Source: Helianthus annuus (lineage: Eukaryota; Streptophyta; Magnoliopsida; Asterales; Asteraceae). From it: 64,000 bases of DNA. Both the position numbers and the translations under genes were made by a program. Location: NCBI RefSeq assembly GCF_002127325.2, contig NC_035436.2, positions 18,672,205-18,736,204 of the forward strand, read 5' to 3'. Position 1 is the first letter of the stretch; every line of letters begins with the position of its first letter. Of this stretch, positions 21,642-34,017 are shown one piece after another. The notes beneath the pieces were generated by a model. The model saw only the letters and a list, made by a program, of their open reading frames with translations, was not told where the DNA came from and did not search any database.

Positions 21642-22261
21642 ACATTAAACCGAAAAAAAAATTGTCACTAAACATACATAATTTTTGTTTACAAACATAA
21701 CTATATGAAGAACATACACTATGGTAAAAGGTTTCAACATCAAGAATTTATTAACGTGTAACGCATATCTGTATTCAGAACAATTCAATCCTCAATGCAT
21801 GTCTTATACATTTTCTCGCTTTGATTTATGATCTGATTTTTCTTCTGCGATACATCTTTTAACTTCATTCATTAGTTGTTACCAAATACATCTTTTAACT
21901 TCCATTCATTTTCGTTTTGTATAACCGTTGTAAATATAATAAACTTATAACCATAGACAGGTATCCCCACCGGTTTTGATCATGGTTAAGGTCATTCAGA
22001 TCAATCCTTGAGTTCTGCCAAATCTCCTCCATCACTGCCATTAGAATTGCCCCTTTTCTGAAACAGAGCTGGATGTGCAACACTTGAGGGAAAGATATGG
22101 TTGACTCTGTAACCCGACAATCGAAACTCATTATTAATTTGGGCTAGCGAAATCTGGAGATTAGAGGTTAAAATGGGAACATCGACGAGGAATTGTTGTA
22201 GATCAATGGAAAACAATTTCTCAATCTTTCCCTTACCTCCTCAGTGTTTACATCGCCATTG

Positions 22262-22684
22262 TTACTGTTTGAGGTATCCCCACCGTTTGAGGAAATGTTG
22301 TGATCCCGATGAACCAAACTCATTTTCAACCTGGGTGATTGAAAACCGAGGATCCATGGGGATTTGTGACCCACATTCACTTAAACGAGTGCATAGATCT
22401 GAACTGTGGTCATGAAAAGAGTGTTGATTGTTGTAAATTGAAGGTGGTGTAGAGGTAAAGAAGAGGCTTGTTTCGGGTTGATTATGGTGATGCCAGTACC
22501 AACTGTTCTTAATTCCTTCAAATTCAAATATTGAATTGAATGAATTGAGATTGTTGATTGCAAAAGGGAGATAATGATAGTTAAAAGAAGGTTTTGAGAG
22601 AGTGAGGAACATTGACGGGTTAAAAAGGGTCAGCATTGAATTTGATTTATAGGGTAAAACTTTATGTTTTCCCCAAGAAATCAC
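22262..22684 (-). CDS. Unrecognised ORF of array unit 1 (140 codons)
   Basis: I do not recognise the product. It is Asn-, Ser- and His-rich (FHYHYLPFAINNLNSFNS; HHHNQPETSLFF) and ends FLKRWGYLKQ. No zinc finger, membrane segment or enzyme motif is visible. An internal Met in MFLTLSKPSF may be the true start. The frame is kept open in all four copies despite scattered substitutions. A GAGGAG/GTATGG donor-like site downstream in another frame could mean it is a first exon of a captured gene. Whether it is translated is unknown. Confidence 0.35.
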   Translation of the reverse strand: MISWGKHKVLPYKSNSMLTLFNPSMFLTLSKPSFNYHYLPFAINNLNSFNSIFEFEGIKNSWYWHHHNQPETSLFFTSTPPSIYNNQHSFHDHSSDLCTRLSECGSQIPMDPRFSITQVENEFGSSGSQHFLKRWGYLKQ

Positions 22685-22689
22685 TCTTT

Positions 22690-22835
22690 ACTCGGTTAAA
22701 GTTCACCTTTTTCTCCGTTAAAGTTCACCTTTTTTTCTCCATTAAAGTTCATGTTTTCCTCCATTGACGTCCACGTTTTCCACCATTGAACTTCAAGTTT
22801 TCCTCTACCGAAGTTCACGTTTTCGTCTCAACTCT
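22690..22835 (-). repeat. 22-bp minisatellite next to the unit ORF
   Basis: At least six units of about 22 bp of the form AACTTTAATGGAGGAAAACGTG (minus strand, with substitutions) sit just upstream of the ORF start. Matching blocks are at about 25582-25722, 28549-28690 and 60699-60833. Confidence 0.8.
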
Positions 22836-24532
22836 CAACCACCAACAACTTTTAAGGGTCCAACTCACGTTTTTCTAAAAAAACAATTTTTACATTCGGT
22901 GAATCTATGGATGCAAATAATCCTGAACCGATAAGAAAACCAAAATCAAAACCTAAAACTTGTGGGTATGGGAATCATTAGAACTAGGTTTGTAGACGTC
23001 GCATGTTGCTGCGAAACGTAGCAAATGATAATGTAAAACAAACGTCATCTGAAAATGAAGCATGTTGTTTAAAAAGCCAAACCGTCATAATCGCTTCAGT
23101 TTTTCATCACAACGTAAAATGATACTAAAAATAATTTATTTTGAATATAACATTGTTATTAACGAAACTTATATCATAATATTGAGGAAAAAAATTAAGC
23201 ACAACTATGTACTTAAGTTTTTTGAAAAAAAAATATTAACGGACGTAAGTTATAAATGAAATATTAAATTAATTGATAAAGCAAATATGACTGAAAAAGG
23301 CGAACAAAATTATTGAAAAGAAAAACAAATGATAAAGAAAATATGGTTTTAGAAAAAGAAAAAATGAAAATATGTTAAAAGCTAAAAGTAAATATAATAA
23401 TAAAGTATTATAATATTAAATTAATAAAATAATAAAAAACTATACACTATTATAAAAATTCATGGTCATTCGTCTACGTACTTAAGCTTTTATAAAAAAA
23501 AGGTAATTGACAAGCGTAAATTGTTAAAGATATGTTAAATTAATTGATAATGGAAATATAATTTTAAAACAGAATTATTAAGAAAATAATTATTGAAATA
23601 TGGTTTAAGAAAGGAAAAAAAAAGAAAAATAAGTTAGAAGTTAAAATCAAATATAATAATAAGCATTATAGTACTAAAATAATAACATAGTAAATAAATG
23701 TTATTATTATAAAATTAAAATCATTATGCATGGTCGTTATTAGGGAAATATCAAAATTAATTGAGAAAGAAAATGTTTTCTAAATGATATTAAATTAAAA
23801 CTAAATGATAAAGAAAATACGGTTTTAGAAAAGAAAGACTATGAAAATGCATTAGTTTTAAAGTTAAAATTAAATATAATAATAAATTAATATAATATTA
23901 ACATAATAAAATATTACAAAAATTATATATCATTATAAAATTAAAATTACTATTCATGGTCATTCAACAACTATAAATATATAATAAATAATATATAATA
24001 TATAATTTTTTAAAGGGTTTGGTACAGGTATTGTATTAGGATTTTAAAAGATACATACATATTAGATTATATGAAAGGAGGTTGGTTTACTTGCAATAAA
24101 ACCAAAAATAATAATATAATATATAATCATAAAAAGATATAATATATAGTATTATTGTTAGAAATCAAAATTGTTAGTATTTAAAGACTAACTAAGATTT
24201 TGACTCGCCGTGCAATGCGGGGCGTCAAACTTAAAGTAACTCAGTTTATACCATTCGATATTTGGTCAATTCATTTTCAAACAAAATTTACGTTAAAACG
24301 TAGACCAACTTAAACCGCAGATAAAAAACACCAAAACTTTGATCTGACTCATTACCAAGCCCATTTCTAACTCGATCACCAAAATATTACCATACATACA
24401 CCCCTAATTTTGATTAAATGAAAAAAAGATTGTGGCAATTCAATATTTCACCAAGTATGTTGAGTTATTTTTTTGCGAAACCAAATAAAAGAAAGTGATC
24501 ACACACATATCACAAAGACTCGGTCTATGTTG

Positions 24533-27498
24533 ACATTTAACCAGAAAAAAATTTGTCACTAAACATATATAATTTTTGTTTACAAACATAACTATTTAAA
24601 GAAGATACACTATGGTAAAAGGTTTCAACATCAAGAATTTATTAACATGTAACGCATAACTGTATTCAGAACAATTCAATCCTCAACACACATCTTTTAC
24701 ATTTTCTCGCTTTGATTTATGATCTGATTTTTCTTCCGCGATACATCTTTTAACTTCATTCATTAGTTGTTACCAAATACATCTTTTAACTTCCATTCAT
24801 TTTCGTTTTGTATAACTGTTGTATTTATAATAATCTTATAACCATATACAGGTATCCCCACCGGTTTTGATCATCGTTAAGGTCATTCAGATCAATCCTC
24901 AAGTTCTGTCAAATCTCCTCCATCACTTCAATTAGAATTGCCCCTTTTCTGAAACAGAGCTGGATGTGCTACACTTGAGGGAAAGATATGGTTGACTCTG
25001 TAAACCTGACAATCCAAACCCATTATTAATTTGGGCTTGCAAAAGTTGGAGATTAGAGGTTAAAATGGGAACACCGACGAGGAATTGTTGTAGATCAATG
25101 GAAAACAATTTCTCAATCTTTCCCATACCTCCTCAGTGTTTACATCGCCATTGTTACTGTTTGAGGTATCCCCACCGTTTGAGGAAATGTTGTGATCCCG
25201 ATGAACCAAACTCATTTTCAATCTGGGTGATTGAAAACCGAGGATCCATGGGGGTTTGTGACCCACGTTCACTTAAATGAGTGCATAGATCTGAACTGTG
25301 GTCTTGAAAAGAGTGTTGATTGTTGTAAATTGAAGGTGGTGTAGAAGTAAAGAGGAGGTCTGTTTCGGGTTGATTATGGTGATGCCGGTACCAACTGTTC
25401 TTAATTCCTTCAAATTCAAATATTGAATTGAATGAATTGAGATTGTTGATTGCAAAAGGGAGATAATGATAGTGAAAAGAAGGTTTTGAGAGAGTGAGGA
25501 ACATTGACGGGTTAAAAAGGGTCGGCGTTGAATTTGATTTATAGGATAAAACTTTATGTTTTCCGGAAGAAATCACTCTTTACTCGGTTAAAGTTCACCT
25601 TTTTCTCCGTTAAAGTTCACCTTTTTTTTTCTCCATTAAAGTTCATGTTTTCCTCCATTGACGTTCACGTTTTCCGCCATTGAACTTCATGTTTTCCTCC
25701 ACCGAAGTACACGTTTTCGTCTCAACTCTCAACCACCAAAAACTTTTAAGGGTCCAACTCACGTTTTTCTAAAATAAAAAACAATTTTTACATTTGGTGA
25801 AATCTATGGATGCAAATAATCCTGAACGGATAAGAAAACCAAAACCAAAACCTAAAACATGTGGGTATGGGAATCATTAGAACTAGGTTTGAAGACGTTG
25901 CACGTTGCTGCGAAACGTAGCAAATGATAATGTAAAACAAACGTTATATGAAAACGAAGGATGTTATTTAAAAAGCCAAGCCGTCATAATCGTTTCAGTT
26001 TTTCATCACAATGTAAAATGATAATAAAACTAATTTATTTTGAATATAACATCATTATTAACAAAACTTATATCAGAATATATATTGAGGAAAAAAATTA
26101 AGCACAACTATGTACTTAAGTTTTTTTGAAAAAAATATTAACGGACGTAAGTTATTAATGAAATATTAAATTAATTGTTAAAGGAAATATGACTGAAAAA
26201 GGCGGAAAGGATTATTGAAAAAAAAAATGATAAAGGAAATATGGTTTTAGAAAAGGAAAAAATGAAAATATGTTAAAAGCTAAAAATAAATATAATAATA
26301 AATTATTATAATATTAAACTAATAAAATAATCAAACACTATGCATTATTATAAAAATTCACGGTCATTCGTCTACGTACTTAAGCTTTTATAAAAAAAAG
26401 TAGTTAACAAGCGTAAATTGTTAAAGATATATTAAATTAGTTGATAATGGAAATATAATTTTAAAACAGAATTATTAAGAAAATGATTATTGAAATATGG
26501 TTTAAGAAAGGAAAAAAAAGAGAAATAAGTTAGAAGTTAAAATTAAATATAATAATAAGTATTATAGTATTAAAATAATTATATAGTAAATCAATGTTAT
26601 TATTATAAAATTAAAATCATTATGCATGGTCGTTATTAGGGAATTATCAAAATTAATTGAGAAAGAAAATGTTTTCTAAATTAAATTAAATTAAAAATAA
26701 ATGATAAAGAAAATACGGTTTTAGAAAAGAAAAACTATGAAAATGCATTAATTTTAAAGTTAAAATTAAATATAATAATAAAGTATTTATAATATTAACA
26801 TAATAAAATACTACAAAAATTATATATCATTATTAATTTAAAATTACTATTCATGGTCATTCAACAACTATAATAAATATATAATAAATAATATATAATA
26901 TATAATTTTAGAGGGTTTGGTACAGGTATTGTATTAGGATTTTAAAAGATACATACATATTAGATTATATGAAATGAGGTTCCTTTACTTGCAATAAAAT
27001 CAAAAATATTAATATAATATATAATCATAAAAAGATATAATATATAGTATTATTGTTAGAAACTCAAAATTGTTAGTATTTAAAGACTAACTAAGATTTT
27101 GACTCGCCGTGCATTGCGGAGGCGTCAAACTTAAAGTAACTTAGTTTATACCATTCCATATTTGGCCAATTCATTTCCAAACGCGGCGTCAAACTTAAAG
27201 TAACTTAGTTTATACCATTCGATATTTGGTCAATTCATTTCCAAACAAAATTTACGTTAAAACGTAGACCAACTTAAACCGCACATAAAAAACACGAAAA
27301 CATTGATCTGACTCATTACCGAGCCCATTCCTAACTCGATCACCAAACTATATTCCCATACATACACCTCTAATTTTGATTAAATGAAAAAAGATTGTGG
27401 CAATTCAATATTTCACCAAGTACGTTGAGTTATTTTTTTTGCGAAACCAAATAAAAGAAAGTGATCACACACATATCACAAAGACTCGGTCTATGTTG
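24533..27498. repeat. Array unit 2
   Basis: A full-length unit with the ORF at 25154-25576. The stretch after its hairpin-like sequence (27101-27126) holds a duplicated segment of about 65 bp (27120-27247), absent after unit 1. Confidence 0.85.
25154..25576 (-). CDS. Unrecognised ORF of array unit 2 (140 codons)
   Basis: Same length as the unit 1 ORF, with roughly a dozen residue differences (for example MISSGKHKVLSYKSNS against MISWGKHKVLPYKSNS) and no stop or indel. Product not recognised. Confidence 0.35.
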   Translation of the reverse strand: MISSGKHKVLSYKSNSTPTLFNPSMFLTLSKPSFHYHYLPFAINNLNSFNSIFEFEGIKNSWYRHHHNQPETDLLFTSTPPSIYNNQHSFQDHSSDLCTHLSERGSQTPMDPRFSITQIENEFGSSGSQHFLKRWGYLKQ

Positions 27499-29669
27499 AC
27501 ATTTAACCGGAAAAAAAATTTGTCACTAAACATACATAATTTTGGTTTAAAAACATAACTATATAAAGAAGATACACTATGGTAAAAAGTTTCAACATCA
27601 AGAATTTATTAACGTGTAACGCATAACTGTATTCAGAACAATTCAATCCTCAACGCACGTCTTTTACATTTTCTCGCTTTGATTTATGATCTGATTTTTC
27701 TTCCGCGATACATCTTTTATCTTCATTGATTAGTTGTTACCAAATACATCTTTTAACATCCATTCATTTTCGTTTTGTATAACCGTTGTAATTATAATAA
27801 TCTTATAACCATATACAGGTATCCCCACCGGTTTTGATCATCGTTAAGGTCATTCAGATCAATCCTTAAGTTCTGTCAAATCTCCTCCATCACTGCAATT
27901 AGAATTGCCCCTTTTCTGAAACAGAGCTGGATGTGCTACACTTGAGGGAAAGATATGGTTGACTCTGTAAACCTGACAATCCAAACTCATTATTAATTTG
28001 GGCTTGCGAAAGCTGGAGATTAATGGTTAAAATGGGAACATCGACGAGGAATCGTTGTAGATCAGTGGAAATCAATTTCTCAATCTTTCCCTTACCTCCT
28101 CCGTGTTTACATCGCCATTGTTACTGTTTGAGGTATCCCCACCGTTTGAGGAAATGTTGTGATCCCGATGAACCAAACTCATTTTCAATCTGGGTGATTG
28201 AAAACCGAGGATCCATGGGGGTTTGTGACCCACGTTCACTTAAATAAGTGCATAGATCTGAACTGTGGTCTTGAAAAGAATGTTGATTGTTGTAAATTGA
28301 AGGTGGTGTAGAAGTACAGAGGAGGTCTGTTTCGGGTTGATTATGGTGATGCCGGTACCAACTGTTCTTAATTCCTTCAACTTCAAATATTGAATTGAAT
28401 GAATTGAGATTGTTGATTGCAAAAGGGAGATAATGATAGTGAAAAGAAGGTTTTGAGAGAGTGAGGAACATTGACGGGTTAAAAAGGGTCGGCATTGAAT
28501 TTGATTTATAGGATAAAACTTTATGTTTTCCCGAAGAAATCACTCTTTACTCGGTTAAAGTTCACCTTTTTTCCGTTAAAGTTCACCTTTTTTTTTTCTC
28601 CATTAAAGTTCATGTTTTCCTCCATTGACGTTCACGTTTTCCACCATTGAACTTCAAGTTTTCCTCCCCCGAAGTTCACGTTTTCGTCTCAACTCTCAAC
28701 CACCAACAACTTTTAAGGGTCCAACTCATGTTTTTCTAAAAAAAAACAAAATTTTTACATTCGGTGAAATCTATGGATGCAAATAATCCTGAACGGTTAA
28801 GAAAACCAAAACCAAAACCTAAAACATGTAGGTATGGGAATCATTTGAACTAGGTTGGTAGACGTTCCACGTTGCTGCGAAATGTAGCAAATGATAATGT
28901 AAAACAAACGTTATATGAAAACGAAGCATGTTATTTAAACAGTCAAACCGTCATAATCGTTTCAGTTTTTCATCACAACGTAAAATGATACTAAAACTAA
29001 TTTATTTTGAATATAACATCGTTATTAACAAAACTTATATCAGAATATTGTGGAAAAAAATTAAGCACAACTATGTACTTAAGTTTTTTTGAAAAAAAGA
29101 TTAAAGGACGTAAGTTATTAATGAAATACTAAATTAATTGATAAATGAAACATGACTGAAAAAGGCGGAAAAATTATTGAAAACAAAAAAAATGATAAAG
29201 GAAATATGGTTTTAGTAAATATAATAATAAAATATTGTAATATTAAACTAATAAAATAATCAAAAACTATGAATTATTATAAAAATTCATGGCCATTCGT
29301 CTACGTACTTAAGCTTTTATAAAAAAAAAGTAATTAACAAGCGTAAATCGTTAAAGATATATTAAATTAGTTGATAATGGAAATATAATTTTAAAACAGA
29401 ATTACTAAGAAAATGATTATTGAAATATGGTTTAAGAAAGGAAAAAAGAAAAAGAAAAATAAGTTAGAAGTTAAAATTAAATATAATAATAAGTACTATA
29501 GTCTTAAAATAATTATATAGTAAATCAATGGTATTATTATAAAATTAAAATCATAATGCATGGTCGTTATTAGGGAAATATGAAAATTAATTGAGAAAGA
29601 AAATGTTTTCTAAATTATATTAAATTAAAAATAAATGATAAAGAAAATACGGTTTTAGAAAAGAAAAAC
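27499..29669. repeat. Array unit 3, left part (continues at 50544-51309)
   Basis: It carries the ORF at 28121-28543. Split at AAAAC by the sirevirus-like insertion, its right part resumes at 50544 and includes the same 65-bp duplication as unit 2 (about 50930-51060). About 50 bp found in units 1, 2 and 5 before the (TAAATATAATAATAA) stretch are missing near 29215. Confidence 0.85.
28121..28543 (-). CDS. Unrecognised ORF of array unit 3 (140 codons)
   Basis: An intact 140-codon frame, closest to the unit 2 copy (shared MISSGKHKVLSYKSNS, RHHHNQPETDLL). Product not recognised. Confidence 0.35.
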   Translation of the reverse strand: MISSGKHKVLSYKSNSMPTLFNPSMFLTLSKPSFHYHYLPFAINNLNSFNSIFEVEGIKNSWYRHHHNQPETDLLCTSTPPSIYNNQHSFQDHSSDLCTYLSERGSQTPMDPRFSITQIENEFGSSGSQHFLKRWGYLKQ

Positions 29670-29717
29670 TGTAGGATCGTTTTACCGACCAATTCAGTCA
29701 ATAAGAGGCAATACACA

Positions 29718-29746
29718 CTGTTTGAGAGGCGGAATCAAACAAACAG
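29718..29746 (-). other. LTR hairpin with GATTCCGCC loop
   Basis: The stem CTGTTTG/CAAACAG is separated by 3 nt on each side from the nonamer GATTCCGCC. This is the same 3-9-3 arrangement as in the other copia LTRs here, on an unrelated stem. Confidence 0.7.
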
Positions 29747-29895
29747 AGTAGAATCAGTGAAGAATGGAGTAGAAAACAGAGAGTTCACTTGAAAACAGTC
29801 TTCTCATTCAAATATCAACGTGATTACACAATGGAATTTTGGCAGCACTTCGTGACAAGGTTCCTAATTCCGTGCCAAATGAGAAGACAACACAA

Positions 29896-29906
29896 CTATA
29901 TATAGA
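29896..29906 (-). promoter_or_regulatory. TATA box of the 3' LTR
   Basis: CTATATATAG on the minus strand, in a typical LTR position. It has no counterpart in the palindromic 5' LTR. Confidence 0.6.
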
Positions 29907-30099
29907 CCCTCTAATTCCGCACAAAATTAGACGTGACATTACAAGCGGAATTACCTTAAGTAATTCCGTGCGGAATTAGGTAATGGACACTTCATGCGAA
30001 ATTACATAAACATCCCTAAACTTTACAGTTTTGACACTTTAGACCCTATACATTATGACCTAGACTTAAGACGTAGGCTTTAGACATTGTGCACCAACA

Positions 30100-30110
30100 A
30101 ACTCCCCCTT
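30100..30110 (-). other. Polypurine tract
   Basis: The minus strand reads AAGGGGGAGTT directly before the LTR start TGTTGG. Confidence 0.85.
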
Positions 30111-30151
30111 GGATATAGCCGGAGTCTTCAGTCTGGTCTTCAACGCTTTCT

Positions 30152-31098
30152 TCACAGCGACTTGAAAGTTTCTTCCCTCGGCTTAGGCTTTTTCTGCAAC
30201 AGCTTCCTAAGCTTCTCATTCTCATCAACTATCTTATTCTCCTCAGCAGCCATCCTTTGATTTAGCGTATGCCTCAGCATATTGTCTTTGTCTTCACGTT
30301 CTTTCCGTTCTTTCTCTTTCTTTAACTTCTCTTCTTCTTCAATCATTCGCCACTTTGAGTTCCATTTACTTTCAGCATTGATACCTTTCTGAAAGCAAAT
30401 AGACACAACTCTCTGAAATTGCATCGCTTGTTCTCTATCTTCAGCTTTGAACCAGATTTTGTTACAAACAAACATTCGATGTCTTTAGCAGAGCAGTTCA
30501 CCAACCACAAAGGAGCATATATAAAGATTTCTCTAATCTCATTCTCTGCCCTGTAAGTAATCACAGCTTCAGTCCATATACAGCTGTATACCCAACATAC
30601 AAAACCTTTATAAAACTCTTGTTCCATTTTCGGCACAGAGATATTCTTGATCACTCTAGGCTTCTTCACATGTAAAATTGTCTCTTCAATTCCAGTCACT
30701 GGATCTACCCTCTTCACTTTCTTCGGGTAATGAGGCTTCCAGTGCTTGAAGTTTTTCAACGATTCATACTTTATCAAACCCCACATAGGCACATCGTTCT
30801 TTCTGATTGGATAGCCCAATGTTCTAACCTTTGACAACTCTTCCACATCCCACCAGGGTAGGGACATAATATCATAAAGACGTTCAAAGTATTGCACACC
30901 GTATTCTCTACGAATAGCATATGCATTAACTTGAGGTAGAAATCCCAAGCTAATGATATCACCAAGCGAAACATCTCTATCTCTCTTGTAGAACGTCAAA
31001 GGACGCTTAAACTTTCTTTCAGTGTCTTTACGGAACCACTTCTTTCTCTCTTCCTTTTTTGGATCTTTCGTAGTGCCGTCAAAGTTCTTATCTTTCAA
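30152..31098 (-). pseudogene. Downstream ORF, C-terminal domain
   Basis: A 251-codon stretch (31098-30343) overlaps a second frame (30475-30152) that continues it, so there is a frameshift near 30400. Visible blocks are GDIISLGFLPQVNAYAIR, YGVQYFERLYD, RVDPVTGIEE, VIKNISVPKMEQEFYKG and WVYSCIWTEAVITYRAE. The tail is a long charged helix (EEEEKLKKEKERKEREDK) ending KPKPREETFKSL just before the polypurine tract. It aligns in order with 2354-3318 of the first element. No catalytic signature is visible. Confidence 0.6.
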
Positions 31099-31525
31099 AA
31101 TTTCAGCAACTTTTCTCCTTAGTTCATCTCTGTTCTCTTCACTGAAAAACTCAACAAGAGTTGGAAAGTTAGACGTGTCTTCAGATACAACCTCTTCATC
31201 ACTGCAATCCTCAACCTCAACCCTGCCATAGTTATTGGCTTCATCAGCATACTTGTATACATAATCAGGTTATTGGTTGATATCGAACGCATTTAACTCT
31301 TCTTCAAAATCAAACTTAAAATCAGGATCATCAATCCTTGTCAGCTCAATAATCTCAGCCATTGTATACGTGTGCCTGATCTCACCTTCTTCTACTTCAG
31401 GCTCTAAATGCAAGATTAACTATTCAACTTTATCAACGTTTTGATCATCCACTTGCTCCCCCTCACTTTCTGCACTTTCATGATCTTCATTTGCATCATC
31501 TTGAAGAAAATCATCAACATTTTAT

Positions 31526-31994
31526 TTAGTCGATGCTTCTATAACTGTACACCAGTACCACCATGATCATCGTCATCATTATCATCACTGTGACTGCTAG
31601 CAGAGGATACATCATCTGCATCATCAACTTTCTCATCATCATCACCCTCTTCGTTATCATTTCATTAACATCTTCCTCGTCATTAATAACATCTTCAAGT
31701 AATACATCTTCCTCAAAAATAGCAGACATGGCAGATATCTAACTCAGCAATTTTCACCTTCATGATATCTATCTCAGTCTGATCTGCTTCAATTTTCTTT
31801 AGCAACGACTTGTTCTCAAATTCAACCTTCTTAACACGCATCTCAAGTATCTTCTCACGATCTGCCAATCTCTTATTCTCAACCAACACTGCATCAACCT
31901 TCTTTTCCACATTCTTTACTTGTGCAACATTCGCAAAGTCAAAATCTCCAATTTCTTCAAGAGAAATACCTTCTGGTGGAATATTTGGAAACAT
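31526..31994 (-). pseudogene. Downstream ORF, coiled-coil and acidic segment
   Basis: One frame (31994-31713) is a heptad-rich coiled coil (NVEKKVDAVLVENKRLADREKILEMRVKK, written here only in part). The next (31729-31526) starts MSAIFEEDVLLEDVINDEEDVNEM and then degenerates. From 31525 to 31099 the acidic character continues in broken frames. It links the Pro-rich part to the C-terminal domain. Confidence 0.5.
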
Positions 31995-32913
31995 TTTGTA
32001 ACCAGAAGAACCAGATGTGGATTGAACATGTGGTTGTGAAGTTGGTGGTGTTTGGAAGATTTGTTGTGAAGTAAGAATAGGTTGTTCTTGGAATGTTGTT
32101 TGATGTGGTGGTGTAAATGTGATGGTGATTGATGTAATGGTGATTGGATAGGAGATGGTTGTCTTGGTGGTGATTGATGTGGTGATTTTGGTGGTGATGG
32201 TTCAGGTGGTGGTGATGGTGGTGGTGTAGGTTGTTTTGTTTTTGGTGTACGTTTTGGCAGCCTAAGAGTCAACTTTTGTCTCGCTGCTCTTGGAGATGCA
32301 ATACTCTTTCTAGCACTTGCTTTCTTTCTACCACCAGACGGAGGCGTCTGAGATTCTATCACATGCTCAGGCGACAGAACATACAAAACATCATCTTTCT
32401 CCTGTCTCCTCTTTCTTTTCAGCTGCTTTTCTTTTGCAATCTCAGCTTGAATTCTCTTTGCACGCTCTATTTCATCAATTTCTTCATCAGACGAACTTGA
32501 TGAGCTTTTATCACCTTCATCACCTTCTTTCTCACCAGCTTCCTTTTCTTTCTCAGCATTAAAAGCATTAAGAGACTTAAGTAAATTTGCAGAATCAGGA
32601 GATAAACCAACATCTCCTTCAACATTCACTTCAGTTTCAGCTTCAGCTTCAACTTCAGGTTCATCTTCTGCTTCTGGTTCTTCTTTATCTGATTCATCGA
32701 CAAGCAAAGTCTCAACTGTTTTCTTTCGACGTTTCTTAGGTTGAGATGAAGAACCTTCTTCAGTTTGTACTTTCGGAGTTGCTTTCTTGCTTTTCTTCTT
32801 TTTCTCTTCTTTTAAGAACCGTTCGTTGCAAGATTCTCTGAAATTTTTAAGGACTTCCAGCTCATCAGCATAACTCTTTTCTTTCATTTCTGCTTCATTC
32901 CTCCAGTTCTGAT
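31916..32913 (-). pseudogene. Downstream ORF, charged and proline-rich middle
   Basis: It continues the N-terminal domain across the solo LTR: at 32913 the frame resumes with NWRNEAEMKEKSYADELEVL. It then shows a Lys-rich patch, Glu-rich repeats (EAEDEPEVEAEAETEVNVEG), a DKSSSSSSDEEIDEIERAKR segment and a PPPSPPPEPSPPKSPHQSPP stretch. The composition suggests a disordered linker, possibly nucleic-acid-binding through the basic patches (inference). Confidence 0.55.
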
Positions 32914-34008
32914 TGTGACATCTGTGCTTGTGATATCATTTTACAAACTCTGAACAATACAATATTAATAAAACAGTGTGTTTTGATCCCAATGCTTGTC
33001 ATTTATGTTTGGTTTTGTGCCCATGTTGATTTTTGATCGATTTTGAACTCTATATCGCTTTCTGGAAAGTTATACGCGAACTAATGCGTAAACACGATCA
33101 GTTTAACGCGACAAACACTCCGGAACATCAACATAAACTTAACATACCTTAAATAACCTTTACATAACTTAGAAATAAGTTTTAAAGGCTTTGGTATGGC
33201 AAAAACAAGTTTATTCGCTCTCAGGGACTATTTGCGTCAACTTGCGAAAGTCTGCCGTTTCGTAAGGCAACGTACAGTCCGGAACTTGATCATAAGTTAA
33301 ACATACCATAAATAACCTAAACATGGCTTAGAAATAAGCTTTGATAGGTTCGGTGTGCAAAAACATGCTTATATGATCTTACAGGGGCTAAAAGTGTCAA
33401 AAACGGCGTAAGTTTGCATTTTCACGCATATCTTACGTTCTGGCCACATCTGGACATCCAAAATTTTTGTACACACTAAAATATTTTTATTTTAGTGATC
33501 GGCATGCAAAAATTCCATTCGTCGCTTAATTTGGTTCGTTTTTACGTCCGTTTGAGTTTCGTCGTAATTTAACGAACAACGTGACCGTACGACCAAACGA
33601 GCCGACATCCGAGACTTCTCTGAGCATATTTTGAATCCTCTAAACTTTATTGACCTAGTAGAGCCTTGAAAATGGCTTAACGGGGGTCAAAAAGGCCTGA
33701 AATGGACTCAAATACGTGCAGGGAGTGAAACTGCAAATTTTCAAAAATTGCTGATCTGATAAGCCAATGCGGGCCGTGTAAGGCCCAGGCCAAAACTAAT
33801 GCGGGCCGCCTGGAATGCCCAGTTCCAGAAAATCATTTTTTTGCAAATTGTTGATACTTCAGGGGCTGTTCTTGTAACTTCTTTGTGTGGTGACCAAGTT
33901 AACACTTCTCCAAGGCATGTTAGCTGTCCCTAAACACATGTATGGCTAGGATTTAATGCTTAATGACCAAGCAAAACACTTGTAATGATCCTAGTGCATC
34001 ACTACAAC

Positions 34009-34017
34009 TATAAATAG
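34009..34017 (+). promoter_or_regulatory. TATA box in the solo LTR
   Basis: TATAAATAG is followed by pyrimidine-rich sequence (CTCATTCTCTTCTC near 34050), a typical LTR promoter layout. Confidence 0.5.

Larger units (their letters stand above)
21642..24532. repeat. Array unit 1
   Basis: A full-length unit with the ORF at 22262-22684 and the 22-bp minisatellite at about 22690-22835. The AT-rich part is 22900-24180, and the hairpin-like GACTCGCCG/CGGGGCGTC stretch is at 24202-24226. Its left edge is the edge of the array. Confidence 0.85.
29670..30099 (-). repeat. 3' LTR of the 29670-50538 element (430 bp)
   Basis: Minus strand: starts TGTTGGTGCACAATG, ends CGATCCTACA. It holds a TATA box (29906-29896), AATTCCG/CGGAATTA words related to the element's motif swarm, and the GATTCCGCC hairpin (29746-29718). 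Confidence 0.92.

Noticed and set aside
22173..22415. Plus-strand frame with Cys/His content opposite the array ORF (also in other units)
   Set aside because: It overlaps the longer minus-strand frame. Its Cys and His residues do not form a regular zinc-binding spacing, and it varies in length between copies.
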